Made by a program: the position numbers and the translations under genes | Part shown: positions 1 to 4,883 of the stretch, piece by piece | How the letters are laid out: each line of letters opens with the position of its first letter | Numbering within the stretch: the first letter of the stretch is position 1 | DNA from: Cloacimonetes bacterium SCGC AAA252-N17 | GTDB lineage: Bacteria; Cloacimonadota; Cloacimonadia; JGIOTU-2 | DNA: 5,358 bases | NCBI GenBank assembly: GCA_000404785.1 | Contig: ASNI01000065.1 | Span: forward strand, 1-5,358 | Direction of reading: 5' to 3' | The notes under the pieces: generated by a model | What the model was told of the DNA's origin: nothing | What the model saw: only the letters and a program-made list of their open reading frames with translations | Database searches by the model: none

Positions 1-3
1 GGT

Positions 4-44
4 GGTTAATGAAACAAAAAAATGCATTAACCGTTTCAACGGTT
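4..44. repeat. Overlapping inverted-repeat cluster
   Basis: Two perfect inverted repeats share bases. GGTTAATG (4-11) pairs with CATTAACC (25-32), and AACCGTT (29-35) pairs with AACGGTT (38-44) across two bases. The two hairpins are mutually exclusive because both use 29-32. The cluster sits exactly where the glycosyltransferase remnant stops looking like a glycosyltransferase, so it may be the edge of an interspersed repeat that broke the gene. Whether it recurs in the genome cannot be seen here. Confidence 0.55.
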
Positions 45-350
45 TCTCGATTTCTTAAATTGAACTTTTTAGAGTGGACTCATCCATGTAAAATTAACTA
101 TTATTATCAACATCAACAAGGACCCGCTGTAGCTCGCAATACAGGGATCAAAAAATCCTCCAACGAATATATAGCATTCTTGTATGTAGCACAAAAAGCC
201 GGTTACAAAACTTTCTGCACATCCGCATATCATACAAAAAATTTTAAGACAGTTCCTTTCTATCTTATCATAATCAATTATGCTGCTTTCGTCGGACTGT
301 TAAAATATTTTTTCCGCACGCAGAAAGTTACATGGGAAAGACCTCAATGA
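9..350 (+). pseudogene. Decayed family 2 glycosyltransferase remnant
   Basis: This open frame of 113 residues looks like a glycosyltransferase family 2 (GT-A fold) gene with large pieces missing. Residues about 28-58 match the segment after the first nucleotide-sugar-binding strand (QGPAVARNTGI, then EYIAFL, which normally leads into the DxD metal-binding motif). The frame then jumps to AQKAGYKTF (61-69), resembling a segment far downstream, and to a C-terminal membrane-associated end (82-113, ending QKVTWERPQ) typical of some GT2 proteins. The N-terminal strand with its early aspartates, the DxD motif and the catalytic region are absent, so activity is not expected; intact relatives are near 300 residues. 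Residues 1-12 lie over an inverted-repeat cluster and do not look like GT2. The 3' end is still in frame and overlaps the permease start by ATGA, suggesting the intact gene was once co-transcribed with it. The family call is fairly sure; whether a peptide is still made is unknown. Confidence 0.7.
334..340 (+). promoter_or_regulatory. Ribosome binding site deciding the permease start
   Basis: GGGAAAG lies six bases upstream of the ATG at 347. The earlier in-frame ATG at 332 has only a weak purine run before it, and the ATG at 353 is rather far away. The site lies inside the last codons of the glycosyltransferase remnant, which may explain why that 3' end is preserved. Confidence 0.55.
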
Positions 351-1570
351 GCATGTATTACATCCGACTTGCACGAACCTATCTAACCTCTGGAAATCAC
401 AAATCCCTCTCTTTTGGCAACATGATCTCTGTTGTAGGAATTTTTCTCGGCGTTTTTGCCCTGATCGTGGTCATGTCCGTGATGAACGGGCTGGAAGAGG
501 ATATAACAGAGCGAATTATTGGACTGCATTCAGAAATTAAAATCTATGCAAAAGATTTTGCACCGCTTGCAAACTGGCAACAAATTGAAGAAGAGATTCA
601 TAATAAAGCAATAACCGGAATAAGCCCGATCGTGCAGGCAGAACTCATGCTCCTTCACGAAAAAAAAGTGAGTGGCACCATTTGCCAGGGCATTGACCTC
701 CCTAAGCATGATGAAATCACAAATTTACTGAGAAGAATATACATCGGCGCACCCACGCAAGAAGAGATGAAAGATGGTATAATAGTAGGTTCGGACCTCG
801 CTCTTATCCTCGGCGTGAATTGGGGAGACGAACTGACACTCACTTCCCCTATTGCAGACCAGCCGACTCCATTCGGTATGATGCCGAAGAGTAAAACCCT
901 GAAAGTTGTCGGACTCTTCTATACCGGTATTCCTGAATACGACATGAAATATTCCTATACGGATTTACATACCTTGCAGAAATTTCAGAATATGGAGAAT
1001 GCAATTACATATCTGGGCATCAAAACAGTTTCACACAAAAGATCCCTTGGCGTTGCCAAAAACATCAGGGCTGAGCTTGGCAATTCCTATGAAGTGCTGG
1101 ATTGGAGAGAGTTTGAGAAGCATCTTTTTACTGCCATCCGATTTGAGAAAAAGATCATGTTCCTTGTGCTTGTGCTGATATTTCTTATTACAGCATTCAA
1201 TATGATCGGAAATTATCTCAAGCTGGTCGCACAGAAAAGGCAGGACATCGGCATACTTAAATCCTTTGGAGCAAAGAAAAAAGACGTTATGAAGATCTTT
1301 TTATATAATGGAATTTTTATCTATTTGATCGGAACTGTCTCTGGTTTTATTATGTCTCTTGGACTTCTCTTCGCTCAGATAAAATGGCAGTTCATACACA
1401 TTCCCATATCCGGAATGCCTTTCCAAACCCTTCCTGTTAAAATTGAGCTTTTCGACCTGTTGCTTGTTGCGTTTATATCACTTGTCATCACATTGTTCAC
1501 TACGCTCATTCCCGCACGGCGCACCATGAATGTCGATGCCATAAAGGTCATTCGGGAAGCGGAAGAATAA
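347..1570 (+). CDS. lolC: LolC/LolE-type lipoprotein-releasing ABC transporter permease
   Basis: Inner-membrane subunit expected to act with the ATPase LolD in releasing outer-membrane-targeted lipoproteins to a periplasmic carrier. The product is 407 residues from the ATG at 347, a normal family length. The N-terminus has the family pattern: a cytoplasmic RLARTYLTS stretch, then a first membrane helix (about 26-47) ending in SVMNGLEEDI. A large periplasmic domain covers about 50-265. Three more membrane helices follow at about 270-292, 318-345 and 370-390. The FtsX-like signature RQDIGILKSFGAKKKDV lies between helices 2 and 3, and the protein ends PARRTMNVDAIKVIREAEE, as is usual for LolC/E. 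I chose 347 because of the ribosome binding site at 334-340 and the ATGA overlap with the preceding stop; 332 would add five residues. No lolD flanks it. Separating LolC from LolE is not possible here, and many bacteria use a single hybrid form; another MacB-like lipoprotein or lipid exporter is less likely. Confidence 0.85.
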   Translation: MSMYYIRLARTYLTSGNHKSLSFGNMISVVGIFLGVFALIVVMSVMNGLEEDITERIIGLHSEIKIYAKDFAPLANWQQIEEEIHNKAITGISPIVQAELMLLHEKKVSGTICQGIDLPKHDEITNLLRRIYIGAPTQEEMKDGIIVGSDLALILGVNWGDELTLTSPIADQPTPFGMMPKSKTLKVVGLFYTGIPEYDMKYSYTDLHTLQKFQNMENAITYLGIKTVSHKRSLGVAKNIRAELGNSYEVLDWREFEKHLFTAIRFEKKIMFLVLVLIFLITAFNMIGNYLKLVAQKRQDIGILKSFGAKKKDVMKIFLYNGIFIYLIGTVSGFIMSLGLLFAQIKWQFIHIPISGMPFQTLPVKIELFDLLLVAFISLVITLFTTLIPARRTMNVDAIKVIREAEE

Positions 1571-1588
1571 ATTAACTCAAGTTTCGCA
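1571..1588 (+). repeat. Outer inverted repeat, left arm
   Basis: These 18 bases, directly after the permease stop, match the reverse complement of 2028-2045 at 15 of 18 positions. The inner ten (AAGTTTCGCA, 1579-1588) are perfect against TGCGAAACTT (2028-2037). With G and C in its core, the match is harder to explain by AT-richness alone. Confidence 0.55.
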
Positions 1589-1655
1589 ATAGATACGTTG
1601 ATATTATAAGGGTTCAATATGAATATTCTAAACAATTTACATCCTGTAATATATG

Positions 1656-1672
1656 AATTTCTAATTACAAAT
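1656..1672 (+). repeat. Inner inverted repeat, left arm
   Basis: AATTTCTAATTACAAAT is the perfect 17-base reverse complement of 1979-1995. A further TAATTTCTAA (1677-1686) pairs with TTAGAAATTA (2001-2010). The shared heptamer is TTTCTAA/TTAGAAA. The low complexity lowers the weight of each match, but the pairing brackets the relic ORF. Confidence 0.6.
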
Positions 1673-1704
1673 TATCTAATTTCTAATGAAATTTCAAATA
1701 ACAG

Positions 1705-1875
1705 ATGGTAAATAAAAAGAGATTCAGTTGGGAGGAGCGAACTGTAAAATTTGGTGAGAATATTATAAAACCCGTCTTCACTTCGCTACGCCCTGATATG
1801 ACCACTTGGCAGGTGAAAACAAGAAGAAAATGGAAAATTGTGCTCTTCAGTGAGTATAGGAATTTCCAATTATGA
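1705..1875 (+). pseudogene. Short ORF, possible four-helix-bundle protein relic
   Basis: An ATG-started frame of 56 codons lies in the middle of the repeat-filled spacer. Residues about 7-22 (FSWEERTVKFGENIIK) resemble the opening helix of one subgroup of four-helix-bundle proteins, the family of proteins encoded by 23S rRNA intervening sequences and by stand-alone copies. Intact members are about 115-130 residues. After residue 22 the sequence (PVFTSLRPDM onward) no longer resembles the family, and the conserved second helix with its S-G-AN-Y-E pattern is missing, so this would be a truncated or frameshifted copy. There is no ribosome binding site ahead of the ATG. The AT-rich TTTCTAA repeats on both sides are, as I recall, common around stand-alone copies of such genes. 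The opposite strand is also open across 1683-1907 but encodes nothing recognisable. The family call is tentative. Confidence 0.4.
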
Positions 1876-1905
1876 GAAGGCCGTTCCACACAAAAAGAGC
1901 ATGTC

Positions 1906-1925
1906 ATTCCCTCGAAAGAGGGAAT
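1906..1925. repeat. Perfect GAAA-tetraloop palindrome (REP-like)
   Basis: ATTCCCTC (1906-1913), the loop GAAA (1914-1917) and GAGGGAAT (1918-1925) form a perfect eight-base-pair hairpin with a GNRA tetraloop. With its flanks it reads GTCATTCC...GGAATCCAG, a dispersed-repeat pattern seen in many bacterial genomes, here with CTC/GAG in place of the common CGC/GCG core. No U-tract follows on either strand, so a repeat is more likely than a terminator. Confidence 0.7.
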
Positions 1926-1978
1926 CCAGAATTGCTATCAAACCAAGGAAGTAAGAATTAATTTGACTTTGAGGTTTT

Positions 1979-1995
1979 ATTTGTAATTAGAAATT
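1979..1995 (-). repeat. Inner inverted repeat, right arm
   Basis: ATTTGTAATTAGAAATT is the perfect reverse complement of 1656-1672. A second matching piece, TTAGAAATTA, follows at 2001-2010. It lies 32 bases inside the right outer arm, whereas the left inner arm lies 67 bases inside the left outer arm, so the two halves are not symmetrical in length. Confidence 0.6.
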
Positions 1996-2027
1996 ATGAT
2001 TTAGAAATTATTTTAGTTTTCCACTCC

Positions 2028-2045
2028 TGCGAAACTTCAGCAAAT
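2028..2045 (-). repeat. Outer inverted repeat, right arm
   Basis: This is the partner of 1571-1588 (15 of 18 positions as reverse complement, ten consecutive matches at 2028-2037). It ends six bases short of the recX stop codon, so the two outer arms almost exactly fill the gap between the two converging genes. Confidence 0.55.
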
Positions 2046-2051
2046 TAGCAT

Positions 2052-2690
2052 TTAACTCTCCTCAGCACCAAACAATACTTCCTCGACGCATTCCCTTGCA
2101 CAGGTATAAGAAAATCCCTTTCTCTGCAAAAACGCAAGCGCTTTATTCCGACGCTCGCGGGGTTCCAATTTCATATATCTTGTTTCACGTTTTGATAGCT
2201 CTTTGATAGCCATTTCATGCTCGTTCTCGCCTGAAAGATACTCTTCACTCAATCTTTTTATGATCTCATTTGAAATACCCTTTTGTTTCAATTTCTGTTT
2301 GATGGCAAAGTTCCCTTGCGGATGATGGGTGATCAAATCCAAGATGTAGGATTCTGCAAAATTTTCATCATTGATGAAGTTCTTCGCCTCATATTTTGCA
2401 ATGAGCGCATCAATAGTTGATTGGGAAATTTTCTTGAATGTGAGCTTTCTTAAAATCTCTTTTTTGGAGCGGAATCGGTATTTTAGAAATTGCAGGAGAA
2501 TATTTTCAGCTTCAAAAAATTCTATCTTTTCACGCAACTCATAAAAGTCATCGGGCTGAAGGGTTTGCCCTTGTTTCAGCCCGAATTTTTCTAATACTTT
2601 CTTTGATGAGACCGAGAAACTGAGCTTATCATCAATGAAAATATCGTATAAGCATCTATTCTTTCTCTTGCTTGTCCTTGTTATCTTCAT
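2052..2690 (-). CDS. recX: RecX, regulatory partner of RecA
   Basis: RecX binds in the groove of RecA filaments and modulates, usually limits, filament growth and ATPase and strand-exchange activity in the cytoplasm. The 212-residue product is a little longer than many RecX proteins. It opens with a typical strand region (MKITRTSKRKNRCLYDIFID, then SVSSKKVLEKFGLKQGQTL) and has the three-helix repeat architecture: LQFLKYRFRSKKEILRKL (67-83) is the family hallmark, a second repeat covers about 95-152 (FINDENFAESYILDLI), and a third ends with ALAFLQRKGFSYTCARECVEEVL (184-206). It is rich in lysine and glutamate, as expected. Its start overlaps the recA 3' end by 35 bases in another frame, with no convincing ribosome binding site, so it probably depends on translational coupling to recA. 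It is the last gene of the operon and converges on the repeat-filled spacer. Confidence 0.92.
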   Translation of the reverse strand: MKITRTSKRKNRCLYDIFIDDKLSFSVSSKKVLEKFGLKQGQTLQPDDFYELREKIEFFEAENILLQFLKYRFRSKKEILRKLTFKKISQSTIDALIAKYEAKNFINDENFAESYILDLITHHPQGNFAIKQKLKQKGISNEIIKRLSEEYLSGENEHEMAIKELSKRETRYMKLEPRERRNKALAFLQRKGFSYTCARECVEEVLFGAEES

Positions 2691-3699
2691 TTTTAGTAGG
2701 TACTTCTATGCCGAGTGCTTTTTTCACTTTTTTCTCGAGCTGGTCTTTGACCTTTGGATTCTCACGCAGATAATCTTTTGCCTGATCCTTACCCTGACCG
2801 ATCTGAGTTCCTTCATAAGAATACCACGAACCCTTCTTCTCGATGATCTTTGCATTCACTGCTTCATCTACAAGAATGCCGAGTGAGGAGATGCCTTTGC
2901 CATATATGATATCAAACTGAACTGAGCGGAAGGGAGGAGCAAGCTTGTTCTTCACGATCTTTACCCAGATCACATTACCGATAATTTCGTTTGACGCGGT
3001 TTTGATCTTGGGTCCAGCTTTGACCTCGATGCGTATTGAAGCATAGAATTTCAATGCCACACCGCCGGTTGTTGTTCTGGGATTCATATAAGGAGTGACA
3101 CCGATCTTCATGCGGGTCTGGTTGATGAAGATGAGTGAGCAGTTTGATTTACCGATCACACCCGTGAGCTTTCGCAACGCCTGTGACATAAGACGTGCCT
3201 GCAAGCCGACATGGGTATCGCCCATATCACCTTCAATCTCTGCTTGAGGAACCAGTGCTGCTACAGAGTCCACAATGATAAGATCAACTGCATTGCTTCG
3301 TACCAGTGTTTCTACGATCTCCAGCGCCTGCTCGCCCGTATCCGGCTGTGAGATGAGCATTTCGTCAGTATTGATGCCAAGCTTTCGTGCATAAGAAGGA
3401 TCCAGTGCATGTTCAGCATCAATAAAGGCGATCACGCCGTCCAATTTCTGGGCTTCGGCTGCAATGTGCAAAGCCAGCGTAGTTTTACCTGATGCTTCTT
3501 CACCGTAGATTTCGCTGACCCTTCCGCGGGGAATTCCACCCACACCAAGTGCAGCATCCAGGTTGATCGCACCGGTAGGGATGGTTTCGATATCGATTCG
3601 AGGCCCTTCGCCAAGCCGCATGATCGAGCCCTCGCCGTACTTTTTACGGATCTGTCCCATTGCAGTAACTAAGGATTCTTTGTAATCTTCCTTTTTCAT
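2656..3699 (-). CDS. recA: RecA recombinase
   Basis: ATP-dependent recombinase that forms filaments on single-stranded DNA, drives homologous pairing and strand exchange, and in many bacteria triggers LexA self-cleavage. The 347 residues are standard length. Visible are the N-terminal oligomerisation helix, Walker A GEEASGKTT (66-74), catalytic Glu96 in IDAEHALDP, Walker B LIIVDS (140-145), loop L1 around EIEGDMGDTHVG (154-165), Gln194 in NQTR, loop L2 (about 195-212), and a charged C-terminal tail (KNEDNKDKQEKE). Oddities: E. coli Pro67 of the P-loop is Glu; L2 reads GVTPYMNPRTTTGGVALKF, one residue longer than E. coli, with Glu207 replaced by Arg and Asn213 by Val; the position of secondary-site Arg243 appears to be Trp245. 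The ATPase core is intact, so it is probably functional. The start is fixed by a GGAGGT site eight bases upstream and by a one-base TAATG overlap with thpR. I saw no LexA-type box ahead of the operon. Confidence 0.97.
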   Translation of the reverse strand: MKKEDYKESLVTAMGQIRKKYGEGSIMRLGEGPRIDIETIPTGAINLDAALGVGGIPRGRVSEIYGEEASGKTTLALHIAAEAQKLDGVIAFIDAEHALDPSYARKLGINTDEMLISQPDTGEQALEIVETLVRSNAVDLIIVDSVAALVPQAEIEGDMGDTHVGLQARLMSQALRKLTGVIGKSNCSLIFINQTRMKIGVTPYMNPRTTTGGVALKFYASIRIEVKAGPKIKTASNEIIGNVIWVKIVKNKLAPPFRSVQFDIIYGKGISSLGILVDEAVNAKIIEKKGSWYSYEGTQIGQGKDQAKDYLRENPKVKDQLEKKVKKALGIEVPTKNEDNKDKQEKE

Positions 3700-4280
3700 T
3701 ATATATTACCTCCGTCTTTATCTGTTTTTTTTAATAGAAAGGTTTTTAAAATTGAATATATCGGACCTGAGGGTGTGAGCCGACTCTTGAAAAGAGTAAG
3801 CTCCCTGCACTGAACAATATCATCCAGCGACATCAGGTTTGAGGAAATTTTTCCCCATTCGATCTTTCGTGCAAATTTCACTCTGCCAAGCGTGGTATGC
3901 AGTGCCAAGGGGCGTTTCTCTTTACTGAAACCCATATCATACAATGCCAGGTCAACATCTTTGAAAAGCTTCGATGCAGACTCCGTGTCATCCCTCATGT
4001 CATACCAGATTAGGCGCGGACGTTCAGGATTGGGGATAATTTCTGCATCCTTAAAGGAAATCGTGAAAGGAGAGTGCTTGCCGGTAATGCCTTCAATGGT
4101 TGCATATAGATCTTCCAGAATACGCTCGTTCACATCACCAAGAAATTTAAAGGTCACATGCAGATTCTTTTTATCCACCCACTTGATCCCTTTGGGAATG
4201 TAACCTTTCAAAATTTCAATATTGCGTGCAATGCGCACTTTCAGTTCGTCAGGAAAATCAATTGCAAGAAAAAGTCTCAT
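3699..4280 (-). CDS. thpR: RNA 2',3'-cyclic phosphodiesterase (LigT/ThpR family)
   Basis: A 2H-phosphoesterase that hydrolyses 2',3'-cyclic phosphate ends on RNA to 2'-phosphate; family members were first noted for tRNA half-ligation activity. The 193 residues are family-typical. The two catalytic HxT motifs are both present: His41-Val-Thr43 in LHVTFKFLG and His128-Thr-Thr130 in LHTTLGRVK. The start MRLFLAIDFP is the usual first strand, and IPNPERPRLIWYDM (82-95) matches the conserved middle segment. A C-terminal SRLTPSGPIYSIL (166-178) is also characteristic. Its ATG overlaps the stop of the preceding gene by one base (TGATG) and its TAA overlaps the recA start by one base, so it is coupled on both sides. 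An AGGAT ten bases ahead of the start is a weak ribosome binding site. The thpR-recA neighbourhood recurs in bacteria, often with cinA upstream; here a different gene takes that place. The exact cellular substrate is not known from sequence. Confidence 0.92.
   Translation of the reverse strand: MRLFLAIDFPDELKVRIARNIEILKGYIPKGIKWVDKKNLHVTFKFLGDVNERILEDLYATIEGITGKHSPFTISFKDAEIIPNPERPRLIWYDMRDDTESASKLFKDVDLALYDMGFSKEKRPLALHTTLGRVKFARKIEWGKISSNLMSLDDIVQCRELTLFKSRLTPSGPIYSILKTFLLKKTDKDGGNI
3708..3713 (-). promoter_or_regulatory. Strong ribosome binding site of recA
   Basis: GGAGGT on the minus strand lies eight bases upstream of the recA ATG (3699-3697), within the last codons of thpR. It is the clearest Shine-Dalgarno match in the operon and suggests recA is translated more strongly than its neighbours. 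Confidence 0.8.
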
Positions 4281-4762
4281 CAGCGTTTATATCCTATCAT
4301 TCTAAGAAATTCTTTTCGTTTTTCAACATCCTCTTCGGACTCAACTCCTTTTGGGGAAAAGCCATCAATAACGCCAAGAATACCTCTGCCCAACTCAGAC
4401 TCTGCAACGATGACCTCAACCAGATTTGCAGTAGCGCAGAAGATATTCACCACTTCAAAGCACTGCTTCAGCCCGTTCAACACGTTGATGGGAAAGGAAT
4501 CCCGCATCACAATGAAAAAGCAATGCCCGGAAGCAAGATTCTCCAGGTTTTCCACAGCAATATCGATAAGCTCTTCGTCTGTACCGTCTTTTCTGATGAG
4601 GCATGGACCGGATGCTTCTGAGAAAGCCAGCCCGAACTTGATGCCCGGCACGGAATTCACCATTATCTCATAAATGTCCTCAAGGGTCTTAATAAAATGG
4701 GATTGCCCCAGTATTATATTGCACCCCTCTGGGAACATCAATTTCACCGTTTTTAATTCCAT
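4280..4762 (-). CDS. Adenosine-specific kinase family protein (DUF355)
   Basis: A 160-residue protein of the family labelled adenosine-specific kinase (PF04008), found widely in archaea, thermophiles and anaerobic bacteria. The name rests on structural and ligand work with an archaeal member; I know of no firm physiological role, so kinase activity here is inferred only. Conserved stretches are MELKTVKL (1-8), NIILGQSHFIKTLEDIYE (15-32), VPGIKFGLAFSEASG (38-52), DSFPINVLN (88-96), IFCATANLVEVIVAE (107-121), GRGILGVIDGFSPKGVE (125-141) and a KRKEFLRMIGYK end. Length and ends agree with the family when the ATG at 4762 is used; it follows AAGGGAG by five bases. An in-frame ATG at 4819 would add 19 residues unlike the family and probably reads through the promoter region. 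It is the first gene of the thpR-recA-recX operon and stops one base into thpR, so its expression is tied to DNA repair genes. Confidence 0.88.
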   Translation of the reverse strand: MELKTVKLMFPEGCNIILGQSHFIKTLEDIYEIMVNSVPGIKFGLAFSEASGPCLIRKDGTDEELIDIAVENLENLASGHCFFIVMRDSFPINVLNGLKQCFEVVNIFCATANLVEVIVAESELGRGILGVIDGFSPKGVESEEDVEKRKEFLRMIGYKR

Positions 4763-4767
4763 TGTGG

Positions 4768-4774
4768 CTCCCTT
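4768..4774 (-). promoter_or_regulatory. Ribosome binding site fixing the operon's first start
   Basis: AAGGGAG on the minus strand is five bases upstream of the ATG at 4762-4760. It supports a 160-residue product over a 179-residue one starting at 4819. Confidence 0.65.
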
Positions 4775-4799
4775 TTCATTCTGTTTAATGGCATAGTTA

Positions 4800-4883
4800 G
4801 AATAAAGATTTTTATTCACATATATTTGTCAAATTTTGTATGTATTTTCTTGACATTCATACCCATTTTATTTGGAAAGATTT
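4800..4883. promoter_or_regulatory. Divergent promoter region
   Basis: Two perfect TTGACA -35-like hexamers stand back to back. The minus-strand one (4832-4827) points to the recA operon and the plus-strand one (4850-4855) to the Mth938-like gene. Together they form the inverted repeat TGTCAA-N17-TTGACA, which could also be an operator. The flanks are very AT-rich, but neither direction has a good -10 hexamer at 16-18 bases; the plus-strand one would also start transcription almost at the ATG. I saw no LexA box of the CTGT-N8-ACAG or GAAC-N4-GTTC type. The assignment as promoters is plausible, not proven. Confidence 0.45.

Larger units (their letters stand above)
1571..2051. other. Repeat-filled convergent spacer
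   Basis: This 481-base stretch lies between the 3' ends of the permease and recX. It contains two nested pairs of inverted repeats (1571-1588 with 2028-2045, and 1656-1672 with 1979-1995), a perfect GAAA-loop hairpin (1906-1925) and a short decayed ORF (1705-1875). I see no intact gene, no tRNA and no clear intrinsic terminator with a U-tract. The layout fits either a MITE-like element with decayed ends or two copies of one interspersed repeat in opposite orientation around a dead gene. Confidence 0.6.

Noticed and set aside
1683..1907. Minus-strand open frame of 74 codons in the convergent spacer
   Set aside because: The product is not recognisable, its start lies at the hairpin repeat, and its 3' end runs through the TTTCTAA repeats. 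The opposite-strand relic explains the region better.
1906..1925. Intrinsic terminator for the permease or recX
   Set aside because: The stem is perfect but no U-tract follows on either strand, and it lies over 100 bases from both stop codons.
1891..1954. SFPRKRESR-like peptide read through 1905-1931
   Set aside because: This is the familiar spurious translation of the GTCATTCC...GGAATCC repeat, not a gene.
1571..2051. CRISPR array or tRNA in the long spacer
   Set aside because: The repeats are inverted pairs without regular unit-spacer periodicity, and no cloverleaf or TTCGA-type T-loop arrangement is visible.
3892..4203. Plus-strand open frame of 103 codons inside thpR
   Set aside because: It is antisense to the conserved HxT-containing coding region, with no family resemblance and no ribosome binding site.
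4158..4673. Long plus-strand open frame (171 codons) opposite thpR and the kinase-like gene
   Set aside because: It is antisense to two genes with clear family motifs, its serine- and threonine-rich product resembles nothing, and it crosses a gene boundary.
4763..4819. Extended start for the adenosine-specific-kinase-like gene at 4819
   Set aside because: The extra 19 residues are unlike the family, and a good ribosome binding site sits five bases before the ATG at 4762.
4763..4883. LexA (SOS) box upstream of the recA operon
   Set aside because: I looked for CTGT-N8-ACAG and GAAC-N4-GTTC type palindromes and found none; only the TGTCAA/TTGACA inverted repeat is present.
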